DNA from: Rhynchonema sp. JSB1_4
Taxonomy: Eukaryota > Nematoda > Chromadorea > Monhysterida > Xyalidae
Direction of reading: 5' to 3'
NCBI GenBank assembly: GCA_030248065.1
Contig: JASAMV010007783.1
Span: 1 to 64,000 of the forward strand
DNA: 64,000 nucleotides
Below, piece by piece: positions 13,054 through 23,819 of the stretch (within the stretch, counting starts at the first letter, position 1; every line of letters begins with the position of its first letter). A model generated the notes under the pieces. It was not told the DNA's origin and made no database searches. It saw only the letters and a list, made by a program, of their open reading frames with translations. A program made the translations under genes and the position numbers.

Positions 13054-13129
13054 ATGCCCAAGAAGAGAGGATTTCGAAAAGGACGTGGGTTGTCGTCCAG
13101 CGCTGAGAAAAAAATGGAACGAAAAGAAG
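13054..13129 (+). CDS. First coding exon, basic N-terminus, rest of gene unplaced
   Basis: ATG at 13,054 opens 76 bp encoding a short Lys/Arg-rich, nuclear-localisation-like N-terminus (MPKKRGFRKGRG...) and ends at a canonical GTAAGC donor in phase 1. Degenerate copies of this exon and its CAACAA leader occur at 17,210 and 23,450 in the adjacent repeat units, so the true exon was captured by the repeats or belongs to the same duplicated family. The downstream exons are not identified. The phase-1 acceptor at 36,096 of the zinc-finger gene is compatible but would require a ~23 kb intron, and that gene has its own start at 35,880. Confidence 0.5.
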
Positions 13130-13149
13130 GTAAGCAAAATGTTTAGTTC

Positions 13150-13895
13150 TTTCTATTTCTAATTTAGACCAAGGGGGGCGGACTAAAAGGGGGGCTCTGT
13201 TTTCTTTGAGGGGGAATGAGGCCCGTTTCTAAAATCTCTGTTTTTTTCGGGGGTCTCTGTTTCCTTTGGGTGGTGAGGCCCGTTTCCGATCTCTGGGGGG
13301 TTTGAGGCCGTTTAGGGGGGCTGTATTTTTTGGAGGGGCTCTGTTTATTGGGGCTTTGTTTTTTTTGGGGGGCTCTGTTTTGGGGCTCCGTTTATTGAGG
13401 CGCTGTTTGGGGGTGGGTGGGAAGGCTATATTTGGGGGCTTTGTTTTTTTTGGGAGGGGGACGTTTCCTGTCTCTGGGGGTTCTATTTGGGGGGCTCTGT
13501 TTTTGGGTGGTTGGGCTGCTCGGAATTTGGGGGGGGGCGTATACGATCTCTGGGGGTTCACTTTGGGGGGGGGGGGGGTTTGTCCATTCGGGTGGGGGGT
13601 GGGGCTCTGTTGTTGGGGGGGGGGTGGGGCGGTTGGGTTTGGGGGCTCTGTTTTGGGGGGGGAACAAGTTTTTGGGGCAAGGAAAGAATCGTGAACGGGG
13701 CTCTGTTTGGGGGGGGGTGGTTGGGCTGCTTGGACTTTTGGGGCGGGGGGGGGGGGGGGGGGCTGGGGCGGACTCTGTTCTATTTGGGGGGGGGGCTGGT
13801 TGAGGGGGCTCTGGCTCTGTTTTTGGGGGCTCTGTTTTTGGGGGGGACAACCCACAACAACTAATAGAGCCCCCAGAGATCGGAAACGGGCCGGG
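13150..13895. repeat. G-rich minisatellite with inverted ends
   Basis: Degenerate tandem units close to GGGGGGCTCTGTTT run through the whole block. The edges are inverted: GGCCCGTTTCCGATCTCTGG near 13,278 and CCAGAGATCGGAAACGGGCC near 13,873. Runs of four or more G on one strand give strong G-quadruplex potential. Pro-rich or Gly-rich open frames on both strands are products of the repeat and not genes. Confidence 0.8.
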
Positions 13896-15315
13896 TAAAG
13901 TCTGGCCCGCCCTGGTTCGATGGATGCAGAGGTCGCAATTTTGGGCCTCGGCCGGCCGCGATTTTGGCTTTTGTTCCGGGAGAGGTCGGGCCGGGCACCC
14001 TGCCCCGAATTTTCCGAGGTGACTTATTTTACTAAAAAAGTAGCGATTTTTTTTATCAAAATACTAAAATTTCTGACGGATTCTGCAGGTAAGTGGTCAG
14101 TATTGTCTATCTGACGATTTTTTCTTGGAAAACAATAAATTTTCAAGCAAATGAATAGATTCAAAAAAAATCGCAAAAATTATGACAAAAATTAGGTTAA
14201 AATCTGAGCCAAAAACTCAGACCGTGCCGGAGATTTGGGGTTTCGGGCCGGACTGGCCAAACCCGGCCTGATTGCGACCTCTGGATGGATGCCTTTAGAT
14301 TGGCCGGGCCCAGCCGGAGAGTTGGTGGAAAGTTTGGGCCGGGCAGGGTTTAGCTTGGGTTTATGTTTAATTTTTGTGGCAAGGAAAGGGGGAAGCAGAC
14401 TAAAATTGGATGAAAGTTTTTGTCCATTCGGGCGGGGATTAGGAATCTTGGCCCGGCCCGACCCGAGTGGCCAACCCTGCCCGGTCTGGTCCATTTTGAA
14501 AAGACAAAACCGAGACCCACTCCGGTCCGAAATTAAGGGTCACAGGTAAAAACATTTTCACTGTTCAGTGACTCACAAGTAACCGAAGGGTGATGTGAGT
14601 GGTGCCAAAATTGTATCTCACTGTTCGGTTACATCGGTTACTCACAAATGACCGAAGTGTGATGTGAGTGGTGCCAAAACTATATCTCACAGTTCGGTTA
14701 CTCACAAGTGACCGAAGGGTGATGCGTGTGGTGCCGACGCTATATTGGGCTGGGCGAACTTTCCGGCCCGATTGACACCTCGGGCCGGACCTAGGTTTTC
14801 CATGGTCGGGCTGGGACCAAAACTATGGGGGCGGAGTTCACGGCCTGATTGACTGATCCCCAGGAAAGGGGACTTGGGGTTGACTTTCATTTTCGTGGCA
14901 AGGAAAGGATTGTGAGCGGGGGGACTAAAATTGTTTGAATTTGGGCAGGGGGGACTAAAATTGTTTGAATTCAACCTAGGGCCGGGCCGAGGTTTTCCAT
15001 GGTCGGGCCGGGTCGGGCCAGGCTTCCCGGCTCGATTGACACCTCGGCCCGAGGCCGGGCCGGGTTTAGCTTGGGTTTGTTTTTCATTTTTGTGGCAAGA
15101 AAGGGATTTTGGGCGGGGGAGGGCGGAGTAAAATTGGTAGAAATTTTTTTGTCCATTCGGACAAGTGACCGAAGGGTGATTGAGTGGTGCCAAGACTGTA
15201 TGTCACTGTTCAGTTACTCACAAGTGACCGAAGTGTGATTGAGTGGTGCCAAAACTGTATCTGACTGTTCAGTCACTCACAAGTGACCGAAGTGTCATGT
15301 GAATGGTATCATAAC

Positions 15316-15570
15316 CAGTGATGTAGTTGGTCCGAGCAAGAAAGCTAGCTAGCTGGAGGGGTCCGGCACAAAAATACTACTACCTACTTTTAAAAAAAAA
15401 AAAATATTTTTTATATTAAAATAATAATATTTTTGTTTTAAATATTTTTTTTTTTTTTTTTTTTCTTAAATTTTTTTTTTTTAAAATTTTTTTTTTTTTT
15501 TACTTTCGGAGCAAGAAAGCTACCTAGCAGTTGGGGTAATACCCCCCATACCCCCTCAACCACATCACTG
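15316..15570. mobile_element. hAT-type MITE, 8-bp TSD ATCATAAC
   Basis: The element begins CAGTGATGTAGTTGG and ends CAACCACATCACTG, with identical 8-bp ATCATAAC at 15,308-15,315 and 15,571-15,578. The interior has a long A/T homopolymer and inverted agcaagaaagct blocks. The homologous site in the other copies of the unit (21,807 and 19,548) is empty, which confirms insertion. CAGTG ends and an 8-bp duplication are typical of the hAT superfamily; no transposase is encoded. Confidence 0.9.
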
Positions 15571-15699
15571 ATCATAACTATATCTGACTGTTCAGTTACT
15601 CACAAGTGACCGAAGTGTGATTGGGTGGTGCCAAAACTGTATCTGATTGTTCAGTCACTCACAAGTGACCGAAGTGTCATGTGAATGGTACCAAAACTA

Positions 15700-16195
15700 T
15701 ATCTCACTGTTCGGATACTCACAAGTGACCGAAGTGTGATGTGAGCGGTGACAAAACTGTATCTCACTGTTCGGTTACTCACAAGTGACCGAAGTGTGGT
15801 GTGAGAGTGGTGTCAAAACTATATCTCACTGTTCGGTTACTCACAAGTGACCGAAGTGTGGTGTGAGTGGTGTCAAAACTATATCTCACTGTTCGGTTAC
15901 TCACAAGTGACCGAAGTGTGGTGTGAGTGGTGTCAAAACTATATCTCACTGTTCCGTTACTTACAAGTGACCGAAGTGTGGTGTGAGTGGTGTCAAAACT
16001 ATATCTCACTGTTCGGTTACTCACAAGTGACCGAAGTGTGATGTGAGCGGTGCCAAAACTATATCTCACTGTTCGGTTACTCACAAGTGACCGAAGTGTG
16101 GTGTGAGTGGTGTCAAAACTATATCTCACTGTTCGGTTACTCACAAGTGACCGAAGTGTGGTGTGAGTGGTGTCAAAACTATATCTCACTGTTTG
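15700..16195 (+). repeat. 60-bp tandem satellite, array 1
   Basis: About eight units of exactly 60 bp, each with ACAAGTGACCGAAGTGTG and AAAACTATATCTCACTGTTC; the central units differ by only one or two bases. Because 60 is a multiple of 3, open frames run through both strands. These are a by-product of periodicity. More diverged units extend left to ~14,560. Confidence 0.9.
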
Positions 16196-16463
16196 GTGTC
16201 ATTCACACTTTGTTAGCTGATCAACTGTCGAAAACTACAGTAATATTTTAGGTGCTCTTAGCATGTCGTTAGCTGATCGATCGGCTGCCAAACACTGTAG
16301 TAAGAACTTTATAAAAAATTACATGGATTACACGAACAAAGTACTCCAAGACTGAAAAGAAAAAAGCAAACATTGAGAATTATCATTGTCTCGTTATGAT
16401 TACCTAATTATCAATAAAGAGTGAAGGTGAAAGATTTTCTAATTCATATTTGTATCTGTTCCT

Positions 16464-16603
16464 TCACAGTTCGTGCAAAATTAGTCCATGGCGTTGCTTG
16501 CTGGATGGCGATTGACTCATGATCGCTTTGTCCAGAATCGGCATGAACAGCAGCCAATCGACCTCATTTACATCACGATGTTCAACTGTTTCATCTTCGA
16601 GGC
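16464..16603 (-). pseudogene. Captured terminal-exon fragment, copy 1
   Basis: On the minus strand an acceptor (ttatctcacag) precedes 140 bp with an uninterrupted ~45-codon frame ending in TGA at 16,464; it includes the stretch VDWLLFMPILDKAIM. Codon-like texture and the clean acceptor suggest it was once the last exon of a host gene. Identical copies lie at 18,548-18,687 (+) and 22,833-22,694 (-). No matching upstream exons are in the window. Confidence 0.45.
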
Positions 16604-17209
16604 CTGTGAGATAAGTTTAAACTTTTTCATCAATCTGGAACGAAAGTTAAGAGGAATTCGTTAGGTATAGGCGGAATACTTGTGTCTGCTTCAGAACAGG
16701 AATCACAACCTACTTTTCGGTCACTCAGTGGTAATCAAAGTGCGAATGGTGCCAAAATTCTAGCAATTTCGTTTCGGTCACTTATTAGTAACCGGTGTTA
16801 TGGCCTCAATAAACCGATGAATATCCAGTCACGCCGACGGGATCGCAACGCGATCACGGAGCAGTGCTGGCTCCAATTTACCGATGAGGGGGTCAATTCT
16901 CTCCCTACTTGGTTCGGATCGGGCCGGGCCCGGCCGGAGAGTTGGCTGAAAGTTTGGGCCGGGCCGGGTTTAGCTTGGGTCTGTTCTTCATTTTTGAGGC
17001 AATGAAAGGACATTCGGGCGGGGGATTAGCAACCTCGGCCCGGCGCCACATCTCTCACTGGTCAGTCACTCACACCGGCCGGGGGTGCTTGGGGGAGGGG
17101 TATTTTTGGAGGGGGTCGATGTTTGTTTCTGTTGTTCAACAACAGAATCACCATTCAGCAATATTATTTAACCAGACGGCAAACCAACGACCGACCAACA
17201 ACAACAACG

Positions 17210-17257
17210 ATGCTCAAGAAGAGCAGGCTCCGAAAAAGACGGGGCTGCCGAGTAGAG
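17210..17257 (+). pseudogene. Degenerate copy of the exon at 13,054 (copy 1)
   Basis: ATGCTCAAGAAGAG plus a CAACAACAACG leader matches the exon at 13,054 with substitutions, then reaches a GTCAGA donor-like site. A third, more decayed copy starts at 23,450. Both lie at the same position within the composite unit, so the capture predates unit duplication. Confidence 0.5.
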
Positions 17258-17460
17258 GTCAGAAACGGGTTTCGCTTTTGGGTTTTTATTTTACTTTGAG
17301 AGCGAGGTGGTGGAAATCGTTCTCTGTTTTGTTCTGCGTAAAAAACTGAAGCAGGGATTAGGATCGAGCCGGAATCCTCCTCTCCCACCCAATTTCCAAA
17401 ACTCAAGCCCGTGTGCCTAACTTGAAAATTCCAAATCGCGACTCGCACTGCAAGCATGTA

Positions 17461-18040
17461 GTTTGAGGCGACGGTGTGGCTTCCATAAAATAATTCCAGT
17501 CAAAAGATGGATGTAAGTGTTTGCTTCCATTCATAATATCATCACGCCACGGATCGCAACGGATGCCGGAGAGTCTGGGCTTCAGTAATTACTGTCTATT
17601 ATAATTTAAATAGATAAATTTGACATATAAGCTTAAATGCCCTCCAACTGTATCTTGTTACGCATAACAAAAGTTTCTGATGTACAAATATTTATTTTTT
17701 TTTTATTGTAAACTAGATAAGATTAGTATCAAAAAACTTGTTACTAATGATTGTTAGCCTTTATTTGGTTTTTGTTTTGGTTACTTTTCAACCCATTATA
17801 GCATCGACATAATTTACTTGTTTATCCTTTTAGATCAGAACTTTAGCTTTTTTATGTAAGATAATATATTTCTGTTATTATTTATTTATTTTATGATATT
17901 TGTTTTTTTTTTTTGCTTTTTTTTTCTTCCTTGAGAGGGTTTATTAGTATTACTTCAGACTCACACCAAGTATTTAACAATCAATTACAAAAAAAAGAAA
18001 ACATCAATTTTCAGTACATATAAACGCGCACAATAAGCTT
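17461..18040. other. A/T-rich spacer at the dyad centre
   Basis: A/T-rich DNA with T homopolymers (17,690-17,930) between the first direct and the inverted copies of the composite unit. No coding potential is seen. Inverted similarity to copy 1 resumes near 18,050-18,180. Confidence 0.5.
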
Positions 18041-18547
18041 AGTGCCGAGTCATTAATTTTCAATTAGGCCAACAAAATAAGTTTTTTAGCAAACAAACAG
18101 AGAACATTTCCACCACCTCGCTTCAAAGTAAAAAAAAACCCAAAGCACTTTACCTCAGCGTCTTTTTCAGCTTCTCTAACTTTTTTGTTCGCTTGTTGAA
18201 AGAAATAAAAAAAAATACCCCCTCACCCCCCCCCCCCTAAATAAAAGAATGCCCCCCGCCGTCCTTTCACCCAAAAACCGCCCCCTTCAGCCCTCTCCGC
18301 CGCCCGAACCATAGGAGAGATTGACCCCCTCAGGTAAAGAGCACACTCTGAACGTGACTGGAAACATGAGGCATAACACCTACAATAAGGACCGAAACGA
18401 AACTAGAATTTTGCACCATGCACTTTGATACCACTAGTGACCAAAAGTAGTTTGATTCCTTCAACAGACACAATATTCCGCCTATACCTAACGAATTCCT
18501 CTTACTTTCGTTCCAGATTGATGAAAAAGTTTAAACTTATCTCACAG

Positions 18548-18687
18548 GCCTCGAAGATGAAACAGTTGAACATCGTGATGTAAATGAGGTCGATTGGCTG
18601 CTGTTCATGCCGATTCTGGACAAAGCGATCATGAGTCAATCGCCATCCAGCAAGCAACGCCATGGACTAATTTTGCACGAACTGTGA
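18548..18687 (+). pseudogene. Captured terminal-exon fragment, copy 2
   Basis: Same 140-bp exon-like segment as at 16,464-16,603, intact from its acceptor (tctcacag) to TGA at 18,685-18,687. It has no internal stop or indel relative to the other copies, which points to recent unit duplication or continued constraint. Confidence 0.45.
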
Positions 18688-18955
18688 AGGAACAGATACA
18701 AATATGAATTAGAAAATCTTTCACCTTCACTCTTTATTGATAATTAGGTAATCATAACGAGACAATGATAATTCTCAATGTTTGCTTTTTTCTTTTCAGT
18801 CTTGGAGTACTTTGTTCGTGTAATCCATGTAATTTTTTATAAAGTTCTTACTACAGTGTTTGGCAGCCGATCGATCAGCTAACGACATGCTAAGAGCACC
18901 TAAAATATTACTGTAGTTTTCGACAGTTGATCAGCTAACAAAGTGTGAATGACAC

Positions 18956-19800
18956 CAAACAGTGAGATATAGTTTTGACACCACTCACACCACACTTCGG
19001 TCACTTGTGAGTAACCGAACAGTGAGATATAGTTTTGACACCACTCTCACACACTTCGTCACTTTGAGACCACAGTGAAATAGTTTGCACCACCCTCCAT
19101 GAGAACCGAACAGTGAGATATAGTTTTGACACCACTCACACCACACTTCGGTCACTTGTGAGTAACGGAACAGTGAGATATAGTTTTGACACCACTCACA
19201 CCACACTTCGGTCACTTGTGAGTAACCGAACAGTGAGATATAGTTTTGACACCACTCACACCACACTTCGGTCACTTGTGAGTAACCGAACAGTGAGATA
19301 TAGTTTTGACACCACTCTCACACCACACTTCGGTCACTTGTGAGTAACCGAACAGTGAGATATAGTTTTGTCACCGCTCACATCACACTTCGGTCACTTG
19401 TGAGTATCCGAACAGTGAGATATAGTTTTGGTACCATTCACATGACACTTCGGTCACTTGTGAGTGACTGAACAATCAGATACAGTTTTGGCACCACCCA
19501 ATCACACTTCGGTCACTTGTGAGTAACTGAACAGTCAGATATAGTTATGATACCATTCACATGACACTTCGGTCACTTGTGAGTGACTGAACAATCAGAT
19601 ACAGTTTTGGCACCACCCAATCACACTTCGGTCACTTGTGAGTAACTGAACAGTCAGATATAGTTATGATACCATTCACATGACACTTCGGTCACTTGTG
19701 AGTGACTGAACAGTCAGATACAGTTTTGGCACCACTCAATCACACTTCGGTCACTTGTGAGTAACTGAACAGTGACATACAGTCTTGGCACCACTCAATC
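18956..19800 (-). repeat. 60-bp tandem satellite, array 2 (inverted)
   Basis: Reverse-complement units of the 60-bp satellite, with one damaged unit at ~19,050-19,100. The left part is homogeneous; the right part (19,430-19,800) includes a duplicated two-unit block carrying the gttatgataccattcac variant. Confidence 0.85.
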
Positions 19801-21899
19801 ACCCTTCGGTCACTTGTCCGAATGGACAAAAAAATTTCTACCAATTTTACTCCGCCCTCCCCCGCCCAAAATCCCTTTCTTGCCACAAAAATGAAAAACA
19901 AACCCAAGCTAAACCCGGCCCGGCCTCGGGCCGAGGTGTCAATCGAGCCGGGAAGCCTGGCCCGACCCGGCCCGACCATGGAAAACCTCGGCCCGGCCCT
20001 AGGTTGAATTCAAACAATTTTAGTCCCCCCTCCCAAATTCAAACAATTGTCGTCCCCCCGCGCCCAATCCTGGCCTTGCCACGAAAAGGAAAGTCAACCC
20101 CAAGTCCCCTTTCCGAAGTCAATCAGGCCTGAACTCCGCCCCCATAGTTTTGGCCCAGCCGACCATAAAACCTAGGTCCGGCCCAGGTGTCAATCGGCGG
20201 AATCGCCCAGCCCAATATAGCGTGGCACACATCACCCTTCGGTCACTTTGAGTAACCGAACTGTGAGATATAGTTTTGGCACCACTCACATCACACTTCG
20301 TCATTTGTGAGTAACCATGTAACCGAACAGTGAGATACAATTTTGGCACCACTAATCACCCTTCGGTTACTTGTGAGTCATGAACAGTGAAAATGTTTTT
20401 ACCTGTGACCCTTAATTTCGGACCGGAGTGGGTCTCGGTTTTTCTTTTCAAAAGGACCAACCGGCAGGGTTGGCACTCGCGGCCGGGCCAATTCCAACCC
20501 CCCCGAATGGACAAAAACTTTCATCCAATTTTAGTCTGCTTCCCCCTTTCCTTGCCACAAAATAAAATAAACCCAAGTAAACCCTGCCCGCCCAAACTTT
20601 CCACCAACCTCCGGCCCGCCAATCAAAGGCATCCACCAGAGTCGCAACAGCCGTTTGGCCAGTCCCCCCCCATTCTCGGCTGAGTTTTTGGCCAGATTTT
20701 AACCTTTTTTTGTCATAATTTTTGCGATTTTTTTGAATCTATTCATTTGCTTGAAAATTTATTGTTTTCCAAGAAAAATCGCAATTATGACAAAAATTAG
20801 GTTAAAATCTGAGCCAAATCCTGCAGAAATTTTGGTGTTTCGGTGCCGGACTGGCCAAACCCGGCCTGATTGCGACCTCTGGATGGATGCCTTTAGATTG
20901 GCCGGGCCCAGCCGGAAGTTGGTGGAAAGTTTGGGCCGGGCAGGGTTTAGCTTGGGTTTATGTTTAATTTTTGTGGCAAGGAAAGGGGGAAGCAGATAAA
21001 ATTGGAGAAAGTTTTTGTCCATTCGGGGGGGAAGGATCTTGGCCGCCGACAGTGGCCACCTGCCCGTCTGTCCATTTTGAAACAACCACCCACTCCGGTC
21101 CGAAATTAAGGGTCACAGGTAAAAACATTTTCATTTCAGTGACTCACAAGTAACCGAAGGGTGATGTGAGTGGTGCCAAGATTGTATCTCACTGTTCGGT
21201 TACATCGGTTACTCACAAGTGACCGAAGTGTAATGTGAGTGGTGCCAAAACTATATCTCACAGTTCGGTTACTCACAAGTGACCGAAGGGTGATGCGTGT
21301 GGTGCCGACGCTATAGGGCTGGGCATTCCGCCGATACACCTCGACCTAGTCCATGCGGGCGGACAAAACAGGGGCGGAGTCAGGCCTATTGAGACCCAGG
21401 AAAGGGGACTTGGGGTTGACTTTCATTTTCGTGGAAGGAAAGATTGTGAGCGGGGGGATAAAATGTTTGAATTTGGGCAGGGGGGACTAAAATGTTTGAA
21501 TTCAACCTAGGGCCGCCAGTTTTCCAGGTCGGCCGGTCGGCCAGGCTTCCCGGCTCGAACACCTCGGCCGGCCCCGGTTTGCTTGGGTTGTTTTTCATTT
21601 TTTGCAAGAGGGATTTTGGGCGGGGAGGGCGGAGAATGGTAGAATTTTTTTGTCCATTCGACAAGTGACCGAAGGGTGATTGAGTGGTGCCAAGACTGTA
21701 TGTCACTGTTCAGTTACTCACAAGTGACCGAAGTGTGATTGAGTGGTGCCAAAACTGTATCTGACTGTTCAGTCACTCACAAGTGACCGAAGTGTCATGT
21801 GAATGGTATCATAACTATATCTGACTGTTCAGTTACTCACAAGTGACCGAAGTGTGATTTGGTGGTGCCAAAACCTGATTTTCAGTCACTCACGTGACC

Positions 21900-22430
21900 G
21901 AATGTGTCATGTGAGTGGTGTCAAAACAATATCTCACTGTTCGGTGACTCACAAGTGACCGAAGTGTGATGTGAGCGGTGACAAAACTATATCTCACTGT
22001 TCGGTTACTCACAAGTGACCGAAGTGTGGTGTGAGAGTGGTGTCAAAACTATATCTCACTGTTCGGTTACTCACAAGTGACCGAAGTGTGGTGTGAGTGG
22101 TGTCAAAACTATATCTCACTGTTCGGTTACTCACAAGTGACCGAAGTGTGGTGTGAGTGGTGTCAAAACTATATCTCACTGTTCCGTTACTCACAAGTGA
22201 CCGAAGTGTGGTGTGAGTGGTGTCAAAACTATATCTCACTGTTCGGTTACTCACAAGTGACCGAAGTGTGATGTGAGCGGTGCCAAAACTATATCTCACT
22301 GTTCGGTTACTCACAAGTGACCGAAGTGTGGTGTGAGTGGTGTCAAAACTATATCTCACTGTTCGGTTACTCACAAGTGACCGAAGTGTGGTGTGAGTGG
22401 TGTCAAAACTATATCTCACTGTTTGGTGTC
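21900..22430 (+). repeat. 60-bp tandem satellite, array 3
   Basis: Near-identical to array 1 over at least seven units, including the single gttccgtta variant unit in the same position, so the arrays were copied with the whole unit and did not expand independently. Confidence 0.85.
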
Positions 22431-22693
22431 ATTCACACTTTGTTAGCTGATCAACTGTCGAAAACTACAGTAATATTTTAGGTGCTCTTAGCATGTCGTT
22501 AGCTGATCGATCGGCTGCCAAACACTGTAGTAAGAACTTTATAAAAAATTACATGGATTACACGAACAAAGTACTCCAAGACTGAAAAGAAAAAAGCAAA
22601 CATTGAGAATTATCATTGTCTCGTTATGATTACCTAATTATCAATAAAGAGTGAAGGTGAAAGATTTTCTAATTCATATTTGTATCTGTTCCT

Positions 22694-22833
22694 TCACAGT
22701 TCGTGCAAAATTAGTCCATGGCGTTGCTTGCTGGATGGCGATTGACTCATGATCGCTTTGTCCAGAATCGGCATGAACAGCAGCCAATCGACCTCATTTA
22801 CATCACGATGTTCAACTGTTTCATCTTCGAGGC
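22694..22833 (-). pseudogene. Captured terminal-exon fragment, copy 3
   Basis: Third copy of the 140-bp exon-like segment, open from its minus-strand acceptor at 22,834 to TGA at 22,694. As in copy 1 it is transcribed opposite to the first-exon copy 600 bp away. Confidence 0.4.
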
Positions 22834-23449
22834 CTGTGAGATAAGTTTAAACTTTTTCATCAATCTGGAACGAAAGTTAAGAGGAATTCGTTAGGTATAG
22901 GCGGAATACTTGTGTCTGCTTCAGAACAGGAATCACAACCTACTTTTCGGTCACTCAGTGGTAATCAAAGTGCGAATGGTGCCAAAATTCTAGCAATTTC
23001 GTTTCGGTCACTTATTAGTAACCGGTGTTATGGCCTCAATAAACCGATGAATATCCAGTCACGCCGACGGGATCGCAACGCGATCACGGAGCAGTGCTGG
23101 CTCCAATTTACCGATGAGGGGGTCAATTCTCTCCCTACTTGGTTCGGATCGGGCCGGGCCCGGCCGGAGAGTTGGCTGAAAGTTTGGGCCGGGCCGGGTT
23201 TAGCTTGGGTCTGTTCTTCATTTTTGAGGCAATGAAAGGACATTCGGGCGGGGGATTAGCAACCTCGGCCCGGCGCGACATATCTCACTGTCAGTACCTC
23301 TCACAAATGACGGGGGCGATTGGGGGGGGTATACCTTTTTGAGGCAAGGGTCGAATGTTTGTTTCGACCTTATTTTCAACAACAGAATCACCATTCAGCA
23401 ATATTATTTAACCAGACGCGCAAACCAACGACCGACCAACAACAAGATG

Positions 23450-23496
23450 ATGCTCAAGAAGTACAGGCTTGAAAAGTACGTGGGCTGCCGAGTAGG
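23450..23496 (+). pseudogene. Degenerate copy of the exon at 13,054 (copy 2)
   Basis: ATGCTCAAGAAG followed by a diverged basic reading frame and a GTCATA donor-like site. It is more decayed than the copy at 17,210, but keeps the CCGACCAACAACAA leader. Confidence 0.4.
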
Positions 23497-23819
23497 TCAT
23501 AATACGGTTTTCCTTTTGGGCTTTGATTTTACATTGAGAGCGAGGTTTTGAAGAAATCGTTCTATTTTTTGTTCTGCGTAAAAAACTGAGTAGCAGGGAT
23601 TAGGATCGAGCCGGAAGCCCGGCCACCTCAATTTTTGGCCAAAATTGTATCTCAAAAACGGTGTCCTAACTTAAAATTCCAAACCGCGACTCGGCACTGC
23701 AAGCATGTAGTTTGATGCCAGCGTAGTTCGATAGCTATCAGCCTCCGAAAACTCAGAGAATTTTGTGTCATTCATTCATAATCTTCTTTTTTTCGCCTTT
23801 TTGGGTGACCAAATTGAAT

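Larger units (their letters stand above)
14150..17460 (+). repeat. Composite repeat unit, copy 1 (direct)
   Basis: Unit order: A/T block with ttatgacaaaaattaggtt, GGCCCGGCC-rich segment, 60-bp satellite, unique-looking stretch with a terminal-exon copy (16,603-16,464, minus), second GGCCGGGCC stretch, then the copied first exon (17,210). The same order recurs inverted at ~18,040-20,750 and direct again at ~20,755-23,750, forming two adjacent dyads with centres near 17,700 and 20,740. Copy 1 carries a hAT-type insertion absent from the others. Confidence 0.8.
18040..20750 (-). repeat. Composite repeat unit, copy 2 (inverted)
   Basis: Reverse-complement counterpart of the 14,150-17,460 unit: terminal-exon copy (18,548-18,687, here plus strand), 60-bp satellite (18,956-19,800), GGCCCGGCC segment and the A/T block at the right edge. 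It lacks the 15,316 hAT insertion. Many 1-10 base losses versus copy 1 concentrate in the G/C-rich segment. Confidence 0.8.
20755..23750 (+). repeat. Composite repeat unit, copy 3 (direct)
   Basis: Collinear with copy 1, with an eroded G/C-rich part (21,000-21,660), the satellite at 21,660-22,430, the terminal-exon copy (22,833-22,694, minus) and the decayed first-exon copy at 23,450. The hAT insertion site at 21,807 is empty here. Divergence from copy 1 is low over 22,000-23,270 and high at the edges. Confidence 0.8.

Noticed and set aside
13229..13855. Long Pro-rich (minus) and Gly-rich (plus) open frames
   Set aside because: They are translations of the GGGGGGCTCTGTTT minisatellite, open in several frames on both strands, with no start context or splice structure.
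15779..16189. 136-codon repetitive open frame, also inverted at ~19,113-19,343 and copied at 22,009-22,419
   Set aside because: The 60-bp satellite period is a multiple of three, so frames stay open automatically on both strands.
15700..22430. CRISPR-like regular repeats
   Set aside because: Units are contiguous 60-bp tandem satellite without unique spacers, in a eukaryotic genome with introns.
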